Assembly (NCBI GenBank): GCA_009778865.1
Contig: WRFJ01000003.1
Span: 1-22,762, forward strand
Direction: 5' to 3'
Source: Chloroflexota bacterium
GTDB lineage: Bacteria > Chloroflexota > Dehalococcoidia > Dehalococcoidales > WRFJ01
Length of the DNA: 22,762 nt
Shown: piece after piece, positions 6,788 to 13,524 of the stretch
How positions within the stretch are numbered: position 1 is the first letter of the stretch
How the letters are laid out: every line of letters begins with the position of its first letter
The notes under the pieces: model-generated
Told to the model about the DNA's origin: nothing
What the model saw: the letters and a program-made list of their open reading frames with translations, nothing else
Database searches by the model: none
Position numbers and translations under genes: made by a program

Positions 6788-7480
6788 CTAATTATCTTGT
6801 TTGGGTAATCCAACTGTTTTATTACTTAAAGTTATGGGTGGTTTGCGTAAATACAATGGCGCTGGCACCTCATCTTGCGCCTCTTGCAATTTAGGTAACC
6901 CGGCTTCTATTAGAAAAGAGGCACGGCGTATGTTTTGTGCGAAAGTGGCTATTATAGCCATAGAGCCCAATTTTTCTTTAATACTGGTGCTTGTTTGATT
7001 TACGTACTCTCCACAGAATATGGTCGGGCAGGTTATTTTGTATAGGATCTCATTTAAAGTACTGATGTGTTCTTCTTGAATTATAGTAAGTCTGTCGTTT
7101 AAACTTTGATAAGTAGCTGTATATATCTCACCACGTCCAGCGTCCATTAAGCATATTATGTTAAGTCCGCTATCTTTAAAAGGCAGGGCGTTTTCTTCCA
7201 TGGCTGAGACGAAAACCACTGGAATATTTAAGCTCATGCCCAATCCTATACCTAAACTCATGCCGGCTCTAGCACCATTAAAGCTGCCTGGTCCTTTGGC
7301 ACATACTATGCCTTTTAACTCATTAAAATTGCGCCCTAAAGAGAGCATGGCTTTTTCTATAGTGGGCAGAGTAGTGGTAGTGTGCTGTTCTTTAGCCAGC
7401 CAAGTGTTTTCATATAAAATATTGCTGTCATAAAGACAAACTGAAGCAAAATTAGTACAGTTATCTATAGCCAAATACAC
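6788..7480 (-). CDS. tsaB: tRNA t6A biosynthesis protein TsaB
   Basis: TsaB is an ASKHA-fold partner of the TsaD/TsaE complex that makes N6-threonylcarbamoyladenosine at position 37 of ANN-decoding tRNAs. The N-terminal strand YLAIDNCT and the signature GPGSFNGARAG (63-73, the family's GPGSFTGxRxG) identify it. The 230 residues are normal length. The start is GTG at 7480, directly after the tsaE stop, with the ribosome site GAGGAG inside the tsaE tail, so the two genes are translationally coupled. TsaD and TsaC are not in the window. Confidence 0.93.
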   Translation of the reverse strand: MYLAIDNCTNFASVCLYDSNILYENTWLAKEQHTTTTLPTIEKAMLSLGRNFNELKGIVCAKGPGSFNGARAGMSLGIGLGMSLNIPVVFVSAMEENALPFKDSGLNIICLMDAGRGEIYTATYQSLNDRLTIIQEEHISTLNEILYKITCPTIFCGEYVNQTSTSIKEKLGSMAIIATFAQNIRRASFLIEAGLPKLQEAQDEVPAPLYLRKPPITLSNKTVGLPKQDN

Positions 7481-7945
7481 TTACGGCATCTCCTCTAACA
7501 GTTCTTCATATAGGGCACCATGAGCTTCCAGTTTTAAGCGGCGCCCTTCTTTTTCTAAAGAAATTTGTATATATAGATATTCTGACGGGAACAGGCCTGA
7601 TGTAGCCTTTTCGGCCCATTCTATCACCGAAACACCTTGTCCGTATATATAGTCATCTAACCCCAGATCAAAAATAGAAGTTTGATCGTCCAGTCTATAT
7701 AAATCCATGTGATACAACGGCAGGCGCCCGTCGTAATATTCTTTAATCAACACAAAAGTAGGACTGGTAATCTCTTCGCTAATATTAAGCCCGTAAGCTA
7801 TTCCTTTAGCCAGGCATGTTTTGCCGGCACCCAAATCCCCTCCGCACAAAAAAAGTGCTCCGCTAAAAGCGTGTTGCCCCAAAAGGCAACCTATTCTTTG
7901 GGTATCATTGACAGTAAGGCAATAGTATTCCTTAGTTTTAGCCAA
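7481..7945 (-). CDS. tsaE: tRNA t6A biosynthesis ATPase TsaE
   Basis: TsaE is the P-loop ATPase that drives the TsaBDE cycle. It has the Walker A motif GGDLGAGKT, the family TSPTF segment, YHMDLYRL and VIEWAEK. I place the start at TTG 7945, which overlaps the thiL stop by 8 bases and has AAAGGA about 10 nt upstream, giving 154 residues, the usual size. An ATG at 7981 in the same frame would add 12 residues but lacks a ribosome site and would extend the overlap with thiL to 44 bases. The gene order thiL-tsaE-tsaB joins a thiamine gene to two tRNA-modification genes. Confidence 0.93.
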   Translation of the reverse strand: MAKTKEYYCLTVNDTQRIGCLLGQHAFSGALFLCGGDLGAGKTCLAKGIAYGLNISEEITSPTFVLIKEYYDGRLPLYHMDLYRLDDQTSIFDLGLDDYIYGQGVSVIEWAEKATSGLFPSEYLYIQISLEKEGRRLKLEAHGALYEELLEEMP

Positions 7946-8903
7946 AATGTTTATATCCTTTGCGTTCAAAAATACGACCATTTAAGTCTTGTATTTGGCC
8001 TACGTTTTCTTTGGTAAAAGTACCGACTAATGTCACTGGTATATTAGCTAAAGCTTTAATCCGGTTAAAATGTTTAGGAGAAGCACTGAATATGAGTTCG
8101 TAATCTTCTCCGCCACTCAAAGCGGCGTTTAGGGTGCTTTTACGGCCAAAAAAATCTAAAGCTTGGCTATCTAACGGCAGGGCCTCAGTGTCTAATATAA
8201 CTCCTAATTTACTTTCATCCAATATATGACCTACATCGGCTAAAAAGCCATCTGAGCAGTCTATGGCGCACTTAATGCCGTTTTGCAAAAGCATCTGTCC
8301 TAGAGCTAGACGTGGTTGCGGGCGCAGATGAGCTTGCATAAGCTTTTTTTGCAAGGAAACATCTGTCGACAGATTTTGGCTAAGAGTTTTTAAACCTAGA
8401 TGAGAAAGACCTAACGTTCCTGACACTACCAGTATATCGCCTTCTTTAGCACCGCTGCGCAGCAACATATTTTTACCATAAGTTTTACCGATAACAGTTA
8501 CTGCCAGAGCTAATTTCGGGCTTTTACTGATATCACCGCCGACAATGGCGCATTTCTGTTCGGCAGCCAAATAAGCCATGCCATCAAAAATCTCTTGCAC
8601 GTCTTTTATAGATACGTATTCCGGCAGGCTTAAACCTACTAAAGCGTACAGTGGTTTACCACCCATAGCGGCTATGTCGGAAAGATTAGCAGCTAAAGCC
8701 TTATAGCCTATATCGTAAAATGAATAATATTGAAGTGAAAAATGTATATCTTCTTGTAATATGTCTAGGCAAGAAATCTGCCTCATGTAACAAGCACAAT
8801 CATCGCCTATGGATAACTCGGCTTTTGGTAAAGAGTAATTATCAAGCGTTTGTTTAATACGCTTAATAATATCAAACTCATCTGCATTAGCTGTTTTTCT
8901 CAC
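7938..8903 (-). CDS. thiL: Thiamine-monophosphate kinase
   Basis: ThiL phosphorylates thiamine monophosphate to the active cofactor thiamine diphosphate. It belongs to the PurM/SelD-like ATP-binding family. Visible motifs are SIGDDCA, the EDIHF segment with DIGYKALAANLSDIAAMG, GGDISKS, DCSDGFLADVGHI and SGGEDYEL. The start is uncertain. A TTG at 8912 overlaps the last base of a perfect extended -10 box (8920-8912), so it cannot be inside that transcript. The GTG at 8903 lies 8 nt past the -10 box and would give 321 aa from a nearly leaderless mRNA. Neither candidate has a Shine-Dalgarno. It is the first gene of the minus-strand operon. Confidence 0.93.
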   Translation of the reverse strand: MRKTANADEFDIIKRIKQTLDNYSLPKAELSIGDDCACYMRQISCLDILQEDIHFSLQYYSFYDIGYKALAANLSDIAAMGGKPLYALVGLSLPEYVSIKDVQEIFDGMAYLAAEQKCAIVGGDISKSPKLALAVTVIGKTYGKNMLLRSGAKEGDILVVSGTLGLSHLGLKTLSQNLSTDVSLQKKLMQAHLRPQPRLALGQMLLQNGIKCAIDCSDGFLADVGHILDESKLGVILDTEALPLDSQALDFFGRKSTLNAALSGGEDYELIFSASPKHFNRIKALANIPVTLVGTFTKENVGQIQDLNGRIFERKGYKHFG

Positions 8904-8911
8904 AATTTTCA

Positions 8912-8920
8912 ATTATAGCA
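8912..8920 (-). promoter_or_regulatory. Extended -10 promoter of thiL operon
   Basis: On the minus strand, TGCTATAAT is a perfect extended -10 (TGn plus TATAAT). No good -35 is seen at the usual distance. The predicted start falls within a few bases of GTG 8903, so the message would have almost no leader. Confidence 0.5.
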
Positions 8921-8976
8921 CATAGGAATTTTTACATAAAAGGCAATAACAAAGTGGGTTTTGATTGTTTTTTACC

Positions 8977-9005
8977 TTGACAAGGTTGGTGCTTTCACAT
9001 ACTAT
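8977..9005 (+). promoter_or_regulatory. Promoter of the UbiE/cyclase/UbiA operon
   Basis: A perfect -35 TTGACA (8977-8982) is followed after 17 nt by TACTAT (9000-9005, four of six bases). It gives a leader of about 110 nt. A second TATAAT at 9022-9027 lies inside the palindrome TATTATATAATA but has no matching -35. The leader contains a small CCATT/AATGG hairpin and no riboswitch that I recognise. Confidence 0.6.
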
Positions 9006-9121
9006 TAACAGTGTTGTATTATATAATATTGGCTTAAAACCATTCACATAATAATGGGTAGCCGCTCGTTGCTTATGCAGCCGGGCAGATACAGCTTTTT
9101 CAATACTCATAAGGAGAAAAG

Positions 9122-9943
9122 ATGGAACCCGTTAAGAGCATTCCCGAAACATATACAGAAGATCCCGGTTTTGATTCTGAGGCAGCTAAAAAAAGAAAAC
9201 AATATATGGTAGATCTGTTTGTTAAACAGGCCAAAAATTATGATTTTCATGATGATATTTATGGTCTTTATGCTCATCGTTTTTGGATGAGACAGACTAT
9301 GAAGATTATCAATAAACATTTTGCTCAGTATAACAAAGTGCAAATGCTGGATTTAGCTTGTGGTACCGGTTTTGTAACTTTTAATGTAGCCAAAAAGCAT
9401 GATAAAGTTGATATAGATGCTTTTGACATTTCTCCTGATATGCTAGAAGTGGCTAAGGCTCGCAAAGAAAAGAACTTTCCCGACAGAAATATCAAGATTT
9501 GGCATGGTGACTCCGAAGTACCATTCGGTGAAAACAAGTATGATATTATTACTGTTTCTTTTGCTTGGCGCAATTTTGCCAACAAAAATTTAGCCACTAA
9601 AAATGTATTTAATGCTCTTAAGCCCGGTGGAGTCTTTATTATTCAAGATCTTACCAAACCCGAAGGCAACCCTATGAGAGGTCTTTATCTGTTCTATATG
9701 AAGCGTATTTTGCCTATCATGACGGCTATTCTACGCACTGAAAAAAGTGCTGACGAATGGTTATTAAAATCAGTTGTTATGATGCCCAAGAATGCCGACA
9801 TCATGAAAATTATGGAGTATGCCGGTTTTGCAAACGTACAGTCACGTTATATGAGTTTTGGTATTGCTTGTTTAGTATGGGGTTATAAACTTAATCATAT
9901 TAAACAAGTTGAAGCATCCCAAGAAGAAACGCCCGAGGAGTAA
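9122..9943 (+). CDS. UbiE/COQ5-type class I methyltransferase, first tandem copy
   Basis: This 273-aa S-adenosylmethionine-dependent methyltransferase belongs to the family that C-methylates quinone rings. Motif I is DLACGTG (77-83), the acidic ribose-binding residue lies in IDAFDIS, and the UbiE hallmark near the active site appears as FAWRNFANK (E. coli FGLRN). LKPGGVFIIQD and the C-terminal segment ending in WGYKLN also align with UbiE. An extra N-terminal tail contains DPGFDSE, shared with the next gene. AAGGAG precedes ATG 9122. It opens a five-gene operon with a sugar-phosphate cyclase and a MenA-type prenyltransferase. It is a UbiE paralogue, and the ring it methylates may not be demethylmenaquinone. 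Confidence 0.88.
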   Translation: MEPVKSIPETYTEDPGFDSEAAKKRKQYMVDLFVKQAKNYDFHDDIYGLYAHRFWMRQTMKIINKHFAQYNKVQMLDLACGTGFVTFNVAKKHDKVDIDAFDISPDMLEVAKARKEKNFPDRNIKIWHGDSEVPFGENKYDIITVSFAWRNFANKNLATKNVFNALKPGGVFIIQDLTKPEGNPMRGLYLFYMKRILPIMTAILRTEKSADEWLLKSVVMMPKNADIMKIMEYAGFANVQSRYMSFGIACLVWGYKLNHIKQVEASQEETPEE

Positions 9944-9950
9944 TTTTTCT

Positions 9951-10763
9951 ATGGAAAACATTGAAGAAAAAGCTCCTAACGGCAGTATAAAAGATCCAGG
10001 TTTTGATTCTGAGTGGAGCAGAAAAAGAAAACAGGATGTTTTAGATCTGTTTTCTGTACAGGCTAAGACTTATGACCGTGATGATAATCTGATCGGCGGC
10101 ATGTTGCACCATAACTGGTGTAAAGTAACTATGAAACATGTTGGCGAGTTTGTTAAAAACAAAGATAAAGTACAAATGCTGGATTTAGCTTGTGGCACCG
10201 GTTTTATTACTTATAATGTAGCTAAACGTTTTAATAACGTGGAAATAGATGCCTTTGATATTACCAAGGAAATGGTTGATCAGGCTATTTTGCGCTATGA
10301 AAAAGAAGGCTGCGGTCGTCATATCCGTTTTTGGGTAGGCGATGCCGAAGTATCGTACGGATCGGAAAAATACGATCTTATTACCAACTGCTTTGCTTTT
10401 CGTAACTTTGCCAACAAAAAACTGGCAGTTCAAAACGTATTTGATGCTCTTAGACCGGGTGGCATGTACATTATTCAGGATATGACCAAGGCTGAAAAGG
10501 GACCTTTTCGTGCAATGTATTTATTTGCCTTAAAACGTCTTTTGCCGATAGCTGCGCGTATTATCGGTATTCGCGCAGAGTCTCCGCGCTATCTTTATGG
10601 CACTGTGCTTCTTATGCCCACTAACCAACAAATCACCGATCTTTTGGAGGAAGTTGGTTTTAGAAGTACCGGATCGGTTTATCTTTCTAGCGGTATGGGC
10701 TGCATCATTACAGGTTATAAACCAAACAACAGCCTAAAGGACATACAAAATGAAGATTCTTAA
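9951..10763 (+). CDS. UbiE/COQ5-type class I methyltransferase, second tandem copy
   Basis: This 270-aa paralogue of the preceding gene shares its layout: N-terminal DPGFDSE, then KRKQ, motif I DLACGTG (78-84), FAFRNFANK, LRPGGMYIIQD and a C-terminal ITGYKPN. By eye about half of the residues match, so the duplication is not recent. I place the start at ATG 9951, 7 nt after the first copy's stop, with GAGGAG at 9935-9940; this aligns the N-termini of the two copies. An ATG at 9909 inside the upstream gene is possible but less likely. Two retained copies suggest methylation of two positions or two intermediates of one pathway. Confidence 0.88.
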   Translation: MENIEEKAPNGSIKDPGFDSEWSRKRKQDVLDLFSVQAKTYDRDDNLIGGMLHHNWCKVTMKHVGEFVKNKDKVQMLDLACGTGFITYNVAKRFNNVEIDAFDITKEMVDQAILRYEKEGCGRHIRFWVGDAEVSYGSEKYDLITNCFAFRNFANKKLAVQNVFDALRPGGMYIIQDMTKAEKGPFRAMYLFALKRLLPIAARIIGIRAESPRYLYGTVLLMPTNQQITDLLEEVGFRSTGSVYLSSGMGCIITGYKPNNSLKDIQNEDS

Positions 10764-11838
10764 ATGCCCCACGGGTCACAATAGATATATCAATGTGTAT
10801 TACGGCAATAATATTTTGCACCAGTTGGAAGGGCTAGCCAGAGAACTGGATGCCGATAAGTTTTTTATCATCACTGACAGCGGTGTGCCACAGACTATCA
10901 AAGATGAAGTAAAAGATATTCTTTCTTGTGTAGTCGATACACACTTACTGGAAGTGCCGTACGGTGAGGAAAGCAAATGCTTTGGCATTATTGAAAAACT
11001 GGGCGGGCAAATTTTAGATATGATGGCTACCAAAAGCAGCGTTGTTGTCTGTTTAGGTGGTGGCGTAGTGGGTAATATGGGCGGGTTGCTGGCCGCTCTT
11101 TTATTCCGTGGCATACGCTTTTTCCATATTCCCACCACTATGGTGGCTCAGATAGATTCCTCTATAGGCCAAAAACAGGCCATCAACTATAAAATGGGCA
11201 AGAATATGTTTGGCCAATATTATCCGCCGCAATTTGTTTTTGTTGATTTTAATTTCTTGCGTTCATTATCTATGCGTCATATACGCGCCGGTATGGCCGA
11301 AAGCGTTAAGCATGGCTTATGTCAAAGTGAAGCTTTCTTCGAACAAATAAATGCCGTCGCTCCTAATTTTAGTGACAAAGATATTGATGAAATATCTTTA
11401 ACCACTATTGAGTTAAAGTTAGAGTTAATGGAAATAGATCCCTATGAGGGTAAACTTGATCCACAATTGGAACTGGGCCATACTATAGGGCATGCCGTAG
11501 AGATTATTAAATATGGCAGTCTTTTACATGGTGAGGCTATTGCTATTGGCATGACCGCTGAGACTAAAATCTCGGTGGCTTTAGGCTATATGAAACCTGA
11601 GTTACCTAAACGTATCGAAGCTTTGTTTGAGAAAATAGGTCTGCCTACCAAAATTCCTGCTGAAATTACTATAGACCAGATATTTGAAACTTTAAAATAT
11701 GATAATAAACGCCGCGCAACTCCCACTAAATTCTTCTTGTTAGAAGACTTTACACGTTTTCATACCGATGCCGAAGGCAAGATCGGGGACTTGGTAGCGC
11801 CGCAAACGGTGAGAGAAGTACTTGAAAGCTGTTACTAA
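10750..11838 (+). CDS. Sugar-phosphate cyclase of the AroB superfamily, resembling 2-deoxy-scyllo-inosose synthase
   Basis: This 362-aa NAD- and metal-dependent carbocycle-forming enzyme shows the shared fold motifs GGGVVGN (103-109), RGIRFFHIPTT, DSSIGQKQAIN (136-146), GKN (150-152), and metal ligands Glu184, His244 and His260. Several positions differ from genuine 3-dehydroquinate synthase (AroB): Asn109 instead of Asp in GGGxxxD, KQAIN instead of KTAVN/KTGVN, Asp237 where AroB has a substrate-binding Arg, Glu241 instead of Asn three residues before the metal His, and YDNKR near 317-321. As I remember them, 2-deoxy-scyllo-inosose synthases carry GN, KQAVN, LEYGHT and DNKRGY at these places. 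Substrate could therefore be glucose-6-phosphate. The gene overlaps ubiE copy 2 by 14 bases. Superfamily is certain; substrate is inferred. Confidence 0.85.
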   Translation: MKILKCPTGHNRYINVYYGNNILHQLEGLARELDADKFFIITDSGVPQTIKDEVKDILSCVVDTHLLEVPYGEESKCFGIIEKLGGQILDMMATKSSVVVCLGGGVVGNMGGLLAALLFRGIRFFHIPTTMVAQIDSSIGQKQAINYKMGKNMFGQYYPPQFVFVDFNFLRSLSMRHIRAGMAESVKHGLCQSEAFFEQINAVAPNFSDKDIDEISLTTIELKLELMEIDPYEGKLDPQLELGHTIGHAVEIIKYGSLLHGEAIAIGMTAETKISVALGYMKPELPKRIEALFEKIGLPTKIPAEITIDQIFETLKYDNKRRATPTKFFLLEDFTRFHTDAEGKIGDLVAPQTVREVLESCY

Positions 11839-12760
11839 TGAATTTAAGCATAAAGGACCTGTATTAGCTGACTGGCTGGCGGCTGCCCGCTTTAAATTTT
11901 TACCGCAGGGCGTTATGCCGGTCATTATCGGTGTGTCGCTAGCTTATGCTGCCGACAGTTTTTCTTGGCTTTATTTTATTTTGGCTTTTATAGCTGCTGC
12001 CTGTGTGCAGATAGGGCTTACAATGCTTAATGATACGCTAGATTACTCTTATGGTACTGACAAACTTAGATTGAATGAAAAAAATCCCTATAGTGGCGGT
12101 AGCGGCGCTTTTGTTGAAGGGCGCATAGATGCTAAAAGTTCTTTAAAAGTTATCGCTGGCCTTTACACTGTAGCTTTAGTTATAGCTATTTACTTGGTTG
12201 TTACTGTGGGTTGGGGTATTTTACTAGTGGCTGTCATTGGTGCTGCCATCTCCATTATTTACTCAATACGTCCTTTCCATTTAGCATACCGCGGTCTAGG
12301 AGAACTGGCTATGCTAATTGGCTATGGTCCCATCATTACCATGTTTGCCTATTACGCACAGACAGGTGCTTTTAGTTGGGGTAGTTTTTGGACAGGTATT
12401 ATTCCCGGTTTTTGCATGTTTACCATGATTCTTATTAACTCTATGCCCGATGCTGTTGAAGACAAATTAGCAAACAAGAAAAATATTTGCTATCGTCTGG
12501 GCCTCAAAAACACTAAAAATTTGTATTTAACATGTCTGGGGCTCATTTTTATTTATGTATTGCTTCTAGTGATTTTAGCGGTTTTATCGGCTTGGTGCTT
12601 ACTTGTTCTGCTAGGCTTGCCGCTGGCTATAGTCTCCGGTTATTATGCACAAAAATACTATGATAATCCCATCAAACTGGCTTTTTCCAATAAATATATG
12701 GTCTTTTTATATTCTTTTACCATGGTTGCTGTTGCTTTAGGGATTTTGTTAGGAGTTTAG
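11822..12760 (+). CDS. UbiA-superfamily prenyltransferase, MenA-like
   Basis: This 312-aa integral membrane protein has about eight or nine hydrophobic segments and is expected to transfer a polyprenyl chain to an aromatic or quinoid ring at the cytoplasmic membrane. The first Asp motif is NDTLDYSYGTD (70-80) and the second is DAVED (210-214), both positioned for Mg-diphosphate binding. The loop NPYSGGSGAFVEG (88-100) and IGYGP...YYAQTG resemble the dihydroxynaphthoate prenyltransferase MenA more than UbiA or chlorophyll synthase. The start is TTG at 11822, overlapping the cyclase stop by 17 bases; the ATG at 11838 is out of frame. The cyclase-prenyltransferase overlap points to one pathway. 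The acceptor ring is unknown. Confidence 0.9.
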   Translation: MKAVTNEFKHKGPVLADWLAAARFKFLPQGVMPVIIGVSLAYAADSFSWLYFILAFIAAACVQIGLTMLNDTLDYSYGTDKLRLNEKNPYSGGSGAFVEGRIDAKSSLKVIAGLYTVALVIAIYLVVTVGWGILLVAVIGAAISIIYSIRPFHLAYRGLGELAMLIGYGPIITMFAYYAQTGAFSWGSFWTGIIPGFCMFTMILINSMPDAVEDKLANKKNICYRLGLKNTKNLYLTCLGLIFIYVLLLVILAVLSAWCLLVLLGLPLAIVSGYYAQKYYDNPIKLAFSNKYMVFLYSFTMVAVALGILLGV

Positions 12761-12766
12761 TTATAA

Positions 12767-13369
12767 ATGTGTAAGCCATCATTTTTTGAAAAAATAGCTC
12801 CTGTCTATGAAGTGTTGACACGCATGTTCATGCTTGGTACTTTTACTAGTATCAGAAAGCGTATTTTATCTGAAGATACTTTGGAAATGAAAGTGCTGGA
12901 TCTGTGCTGTGGCACTGGTTATATTACTAATACTATACAAGCTAAAGAGGTTGTGGGTGTGGATTTTAGCGATGCCATGCTAGCAATTAATGCTAAAAAA
13001 GAGCGTCCAAGTAAAACTCTTATCAAAGGTAATGCCTATCACTTGGAAGGTTTTGAAAATAATACTTTTGATCGCATATACAACACCTCAGCTTCGCATG
13101 AATTTAAACGTTTTGACATGGTTATTGAACGTGCCGGAAATATTTTAAGATCCGGCGGTAAGTTTTATTTGTATGATATTCATCAGTCATTCAATTTTTT
13201 CTACAAAATGGTGGTCAATACTGTCTATCGCTATATAGTTGAACACAATTTTATGTGGGTGCATAGCAAGGAAGAGTGGATAGAGATGTTTACTAAAGCC
13301 GGTTTTGAGATTGAAGAGTTAGATATTAAACGCGGTGTTTTTATTTATATTGTAGCCAGAAAAAAATAA
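12767..13369 (+). CDS. Small class I SAM-dependent methyltransferase
   Basis: This 200-aa protein has motif I DLCCGTG (45-51), a ribose-binding acidic residue in VVGVDFSDAM and LRSGGKFYLYD as the post-motif strand. It resembles the UbiE/MenG group at the N-terminus (FFEKIAPVYE) but lacks the FGLRN-type hallmark and has a shorter C-terminus, so it is a third, different methyltransferase. AGGAG lies 11 nt before ATG 12767, right after the prenyltransferase stop, and a terminator follows. Position as last gene of the operon suggests a late methylation, either C or O. It could instead act on an unrelated substrate. Confidence 0.85.
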   Translation: MCKPSFFEKIAPVYEVLTRMFMLGTFTSIRKRILSEDTLEMKVLDLCCGTGYITNTIQAKEVVGVDFSDAMLAINAKKERPSKTLIKGNAYHLEGFENNTFDRIYNTSASHEFKRFDMVIERAGNILRSGGKFYLYDIHQSFNFFYKMVVNTVYRYIVEHNFMWVHSKEEWIEMFTKAGFEIEELDIKRGVFIYIVARKK

Positions 13370-13394
13370 AGTTTTTAAATCTAATATTTTCATG

Positions 13395-13420
13395 AAAAGA
13401 GCGGAGTCGCCTGTTCTTTT
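13395..13420 (+). terminator. Intrinsic terminator of the UbiE/cyclase/UbiA operon
   Basis: A ten-pair stem with two G-U pairs (13395-13404 with 13411-13420) closes an AGTCGC loop and runs into a T-rich tract. It lies 25 nt after the last methyltransferase gene. Confidence 0.65.
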
Positions 13421-13460
13421 TGTTTTATCTTAGGTTAAAGTGTTTATAAGTGTACTTCTA

Positions 13461-13489
13461 TTGTCTAAAATATATTATAATTATATACT
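13461..13489 (+). promoter_or_regulatory. Promoter of rsmA-ispE
   Basis: TTGTCT (13461-13466) and TATACT (13484-13489) are exactly 17 nt apart. The ribosome site AAGGAAGAG follows at 13510-13518, before ATG 13525. Confidence 0.6.
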
Positions 13490-13524
13490 CTGAATACATC
13501 GATCTCCTTAAGGAAGAGTAACAG

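Noticed and set aside
8913..9110. Minus-strand open frame of 65 codons in the thiL/UbiE intergenic region
   Set aside because: It runs across both divergent promoters, has no ribosome site and shows no protein-like pattern.
9006..9121. Riboswitch in the 110-nt leader of the UbiE/cyclase operon
   Set aside because: I looked for SAM, TPP, cobalamin and similar conserved cores and saw only a five-pair hairpin, so I do not claim one.
9909..9950. Start of the second UbiE copy at ATG 9909, inside the first copy
   Set aside because: ATG 9951 has GAGGAG upstream and aligns with the N-terminus of the first copy; the longer version would add a Lys/Arg-rich stretch with no counterpart.
9122..10763. 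Tandem UbiE copies as an assembly artefact or very recent duplication
   Set aside because: The two genes differ over about half of their residues and have separate ribosome sites, so they are old, functional paralogues.
10750..11838. Plain annotation as 3-dehydroquinate synthase aroB
   Set aside because: The fold is right, but the Asp, Arg and Asn positions typical of AroB are replaced and no other shikimate gene is adjacent. I kept the superfamily name and gave no symbol.
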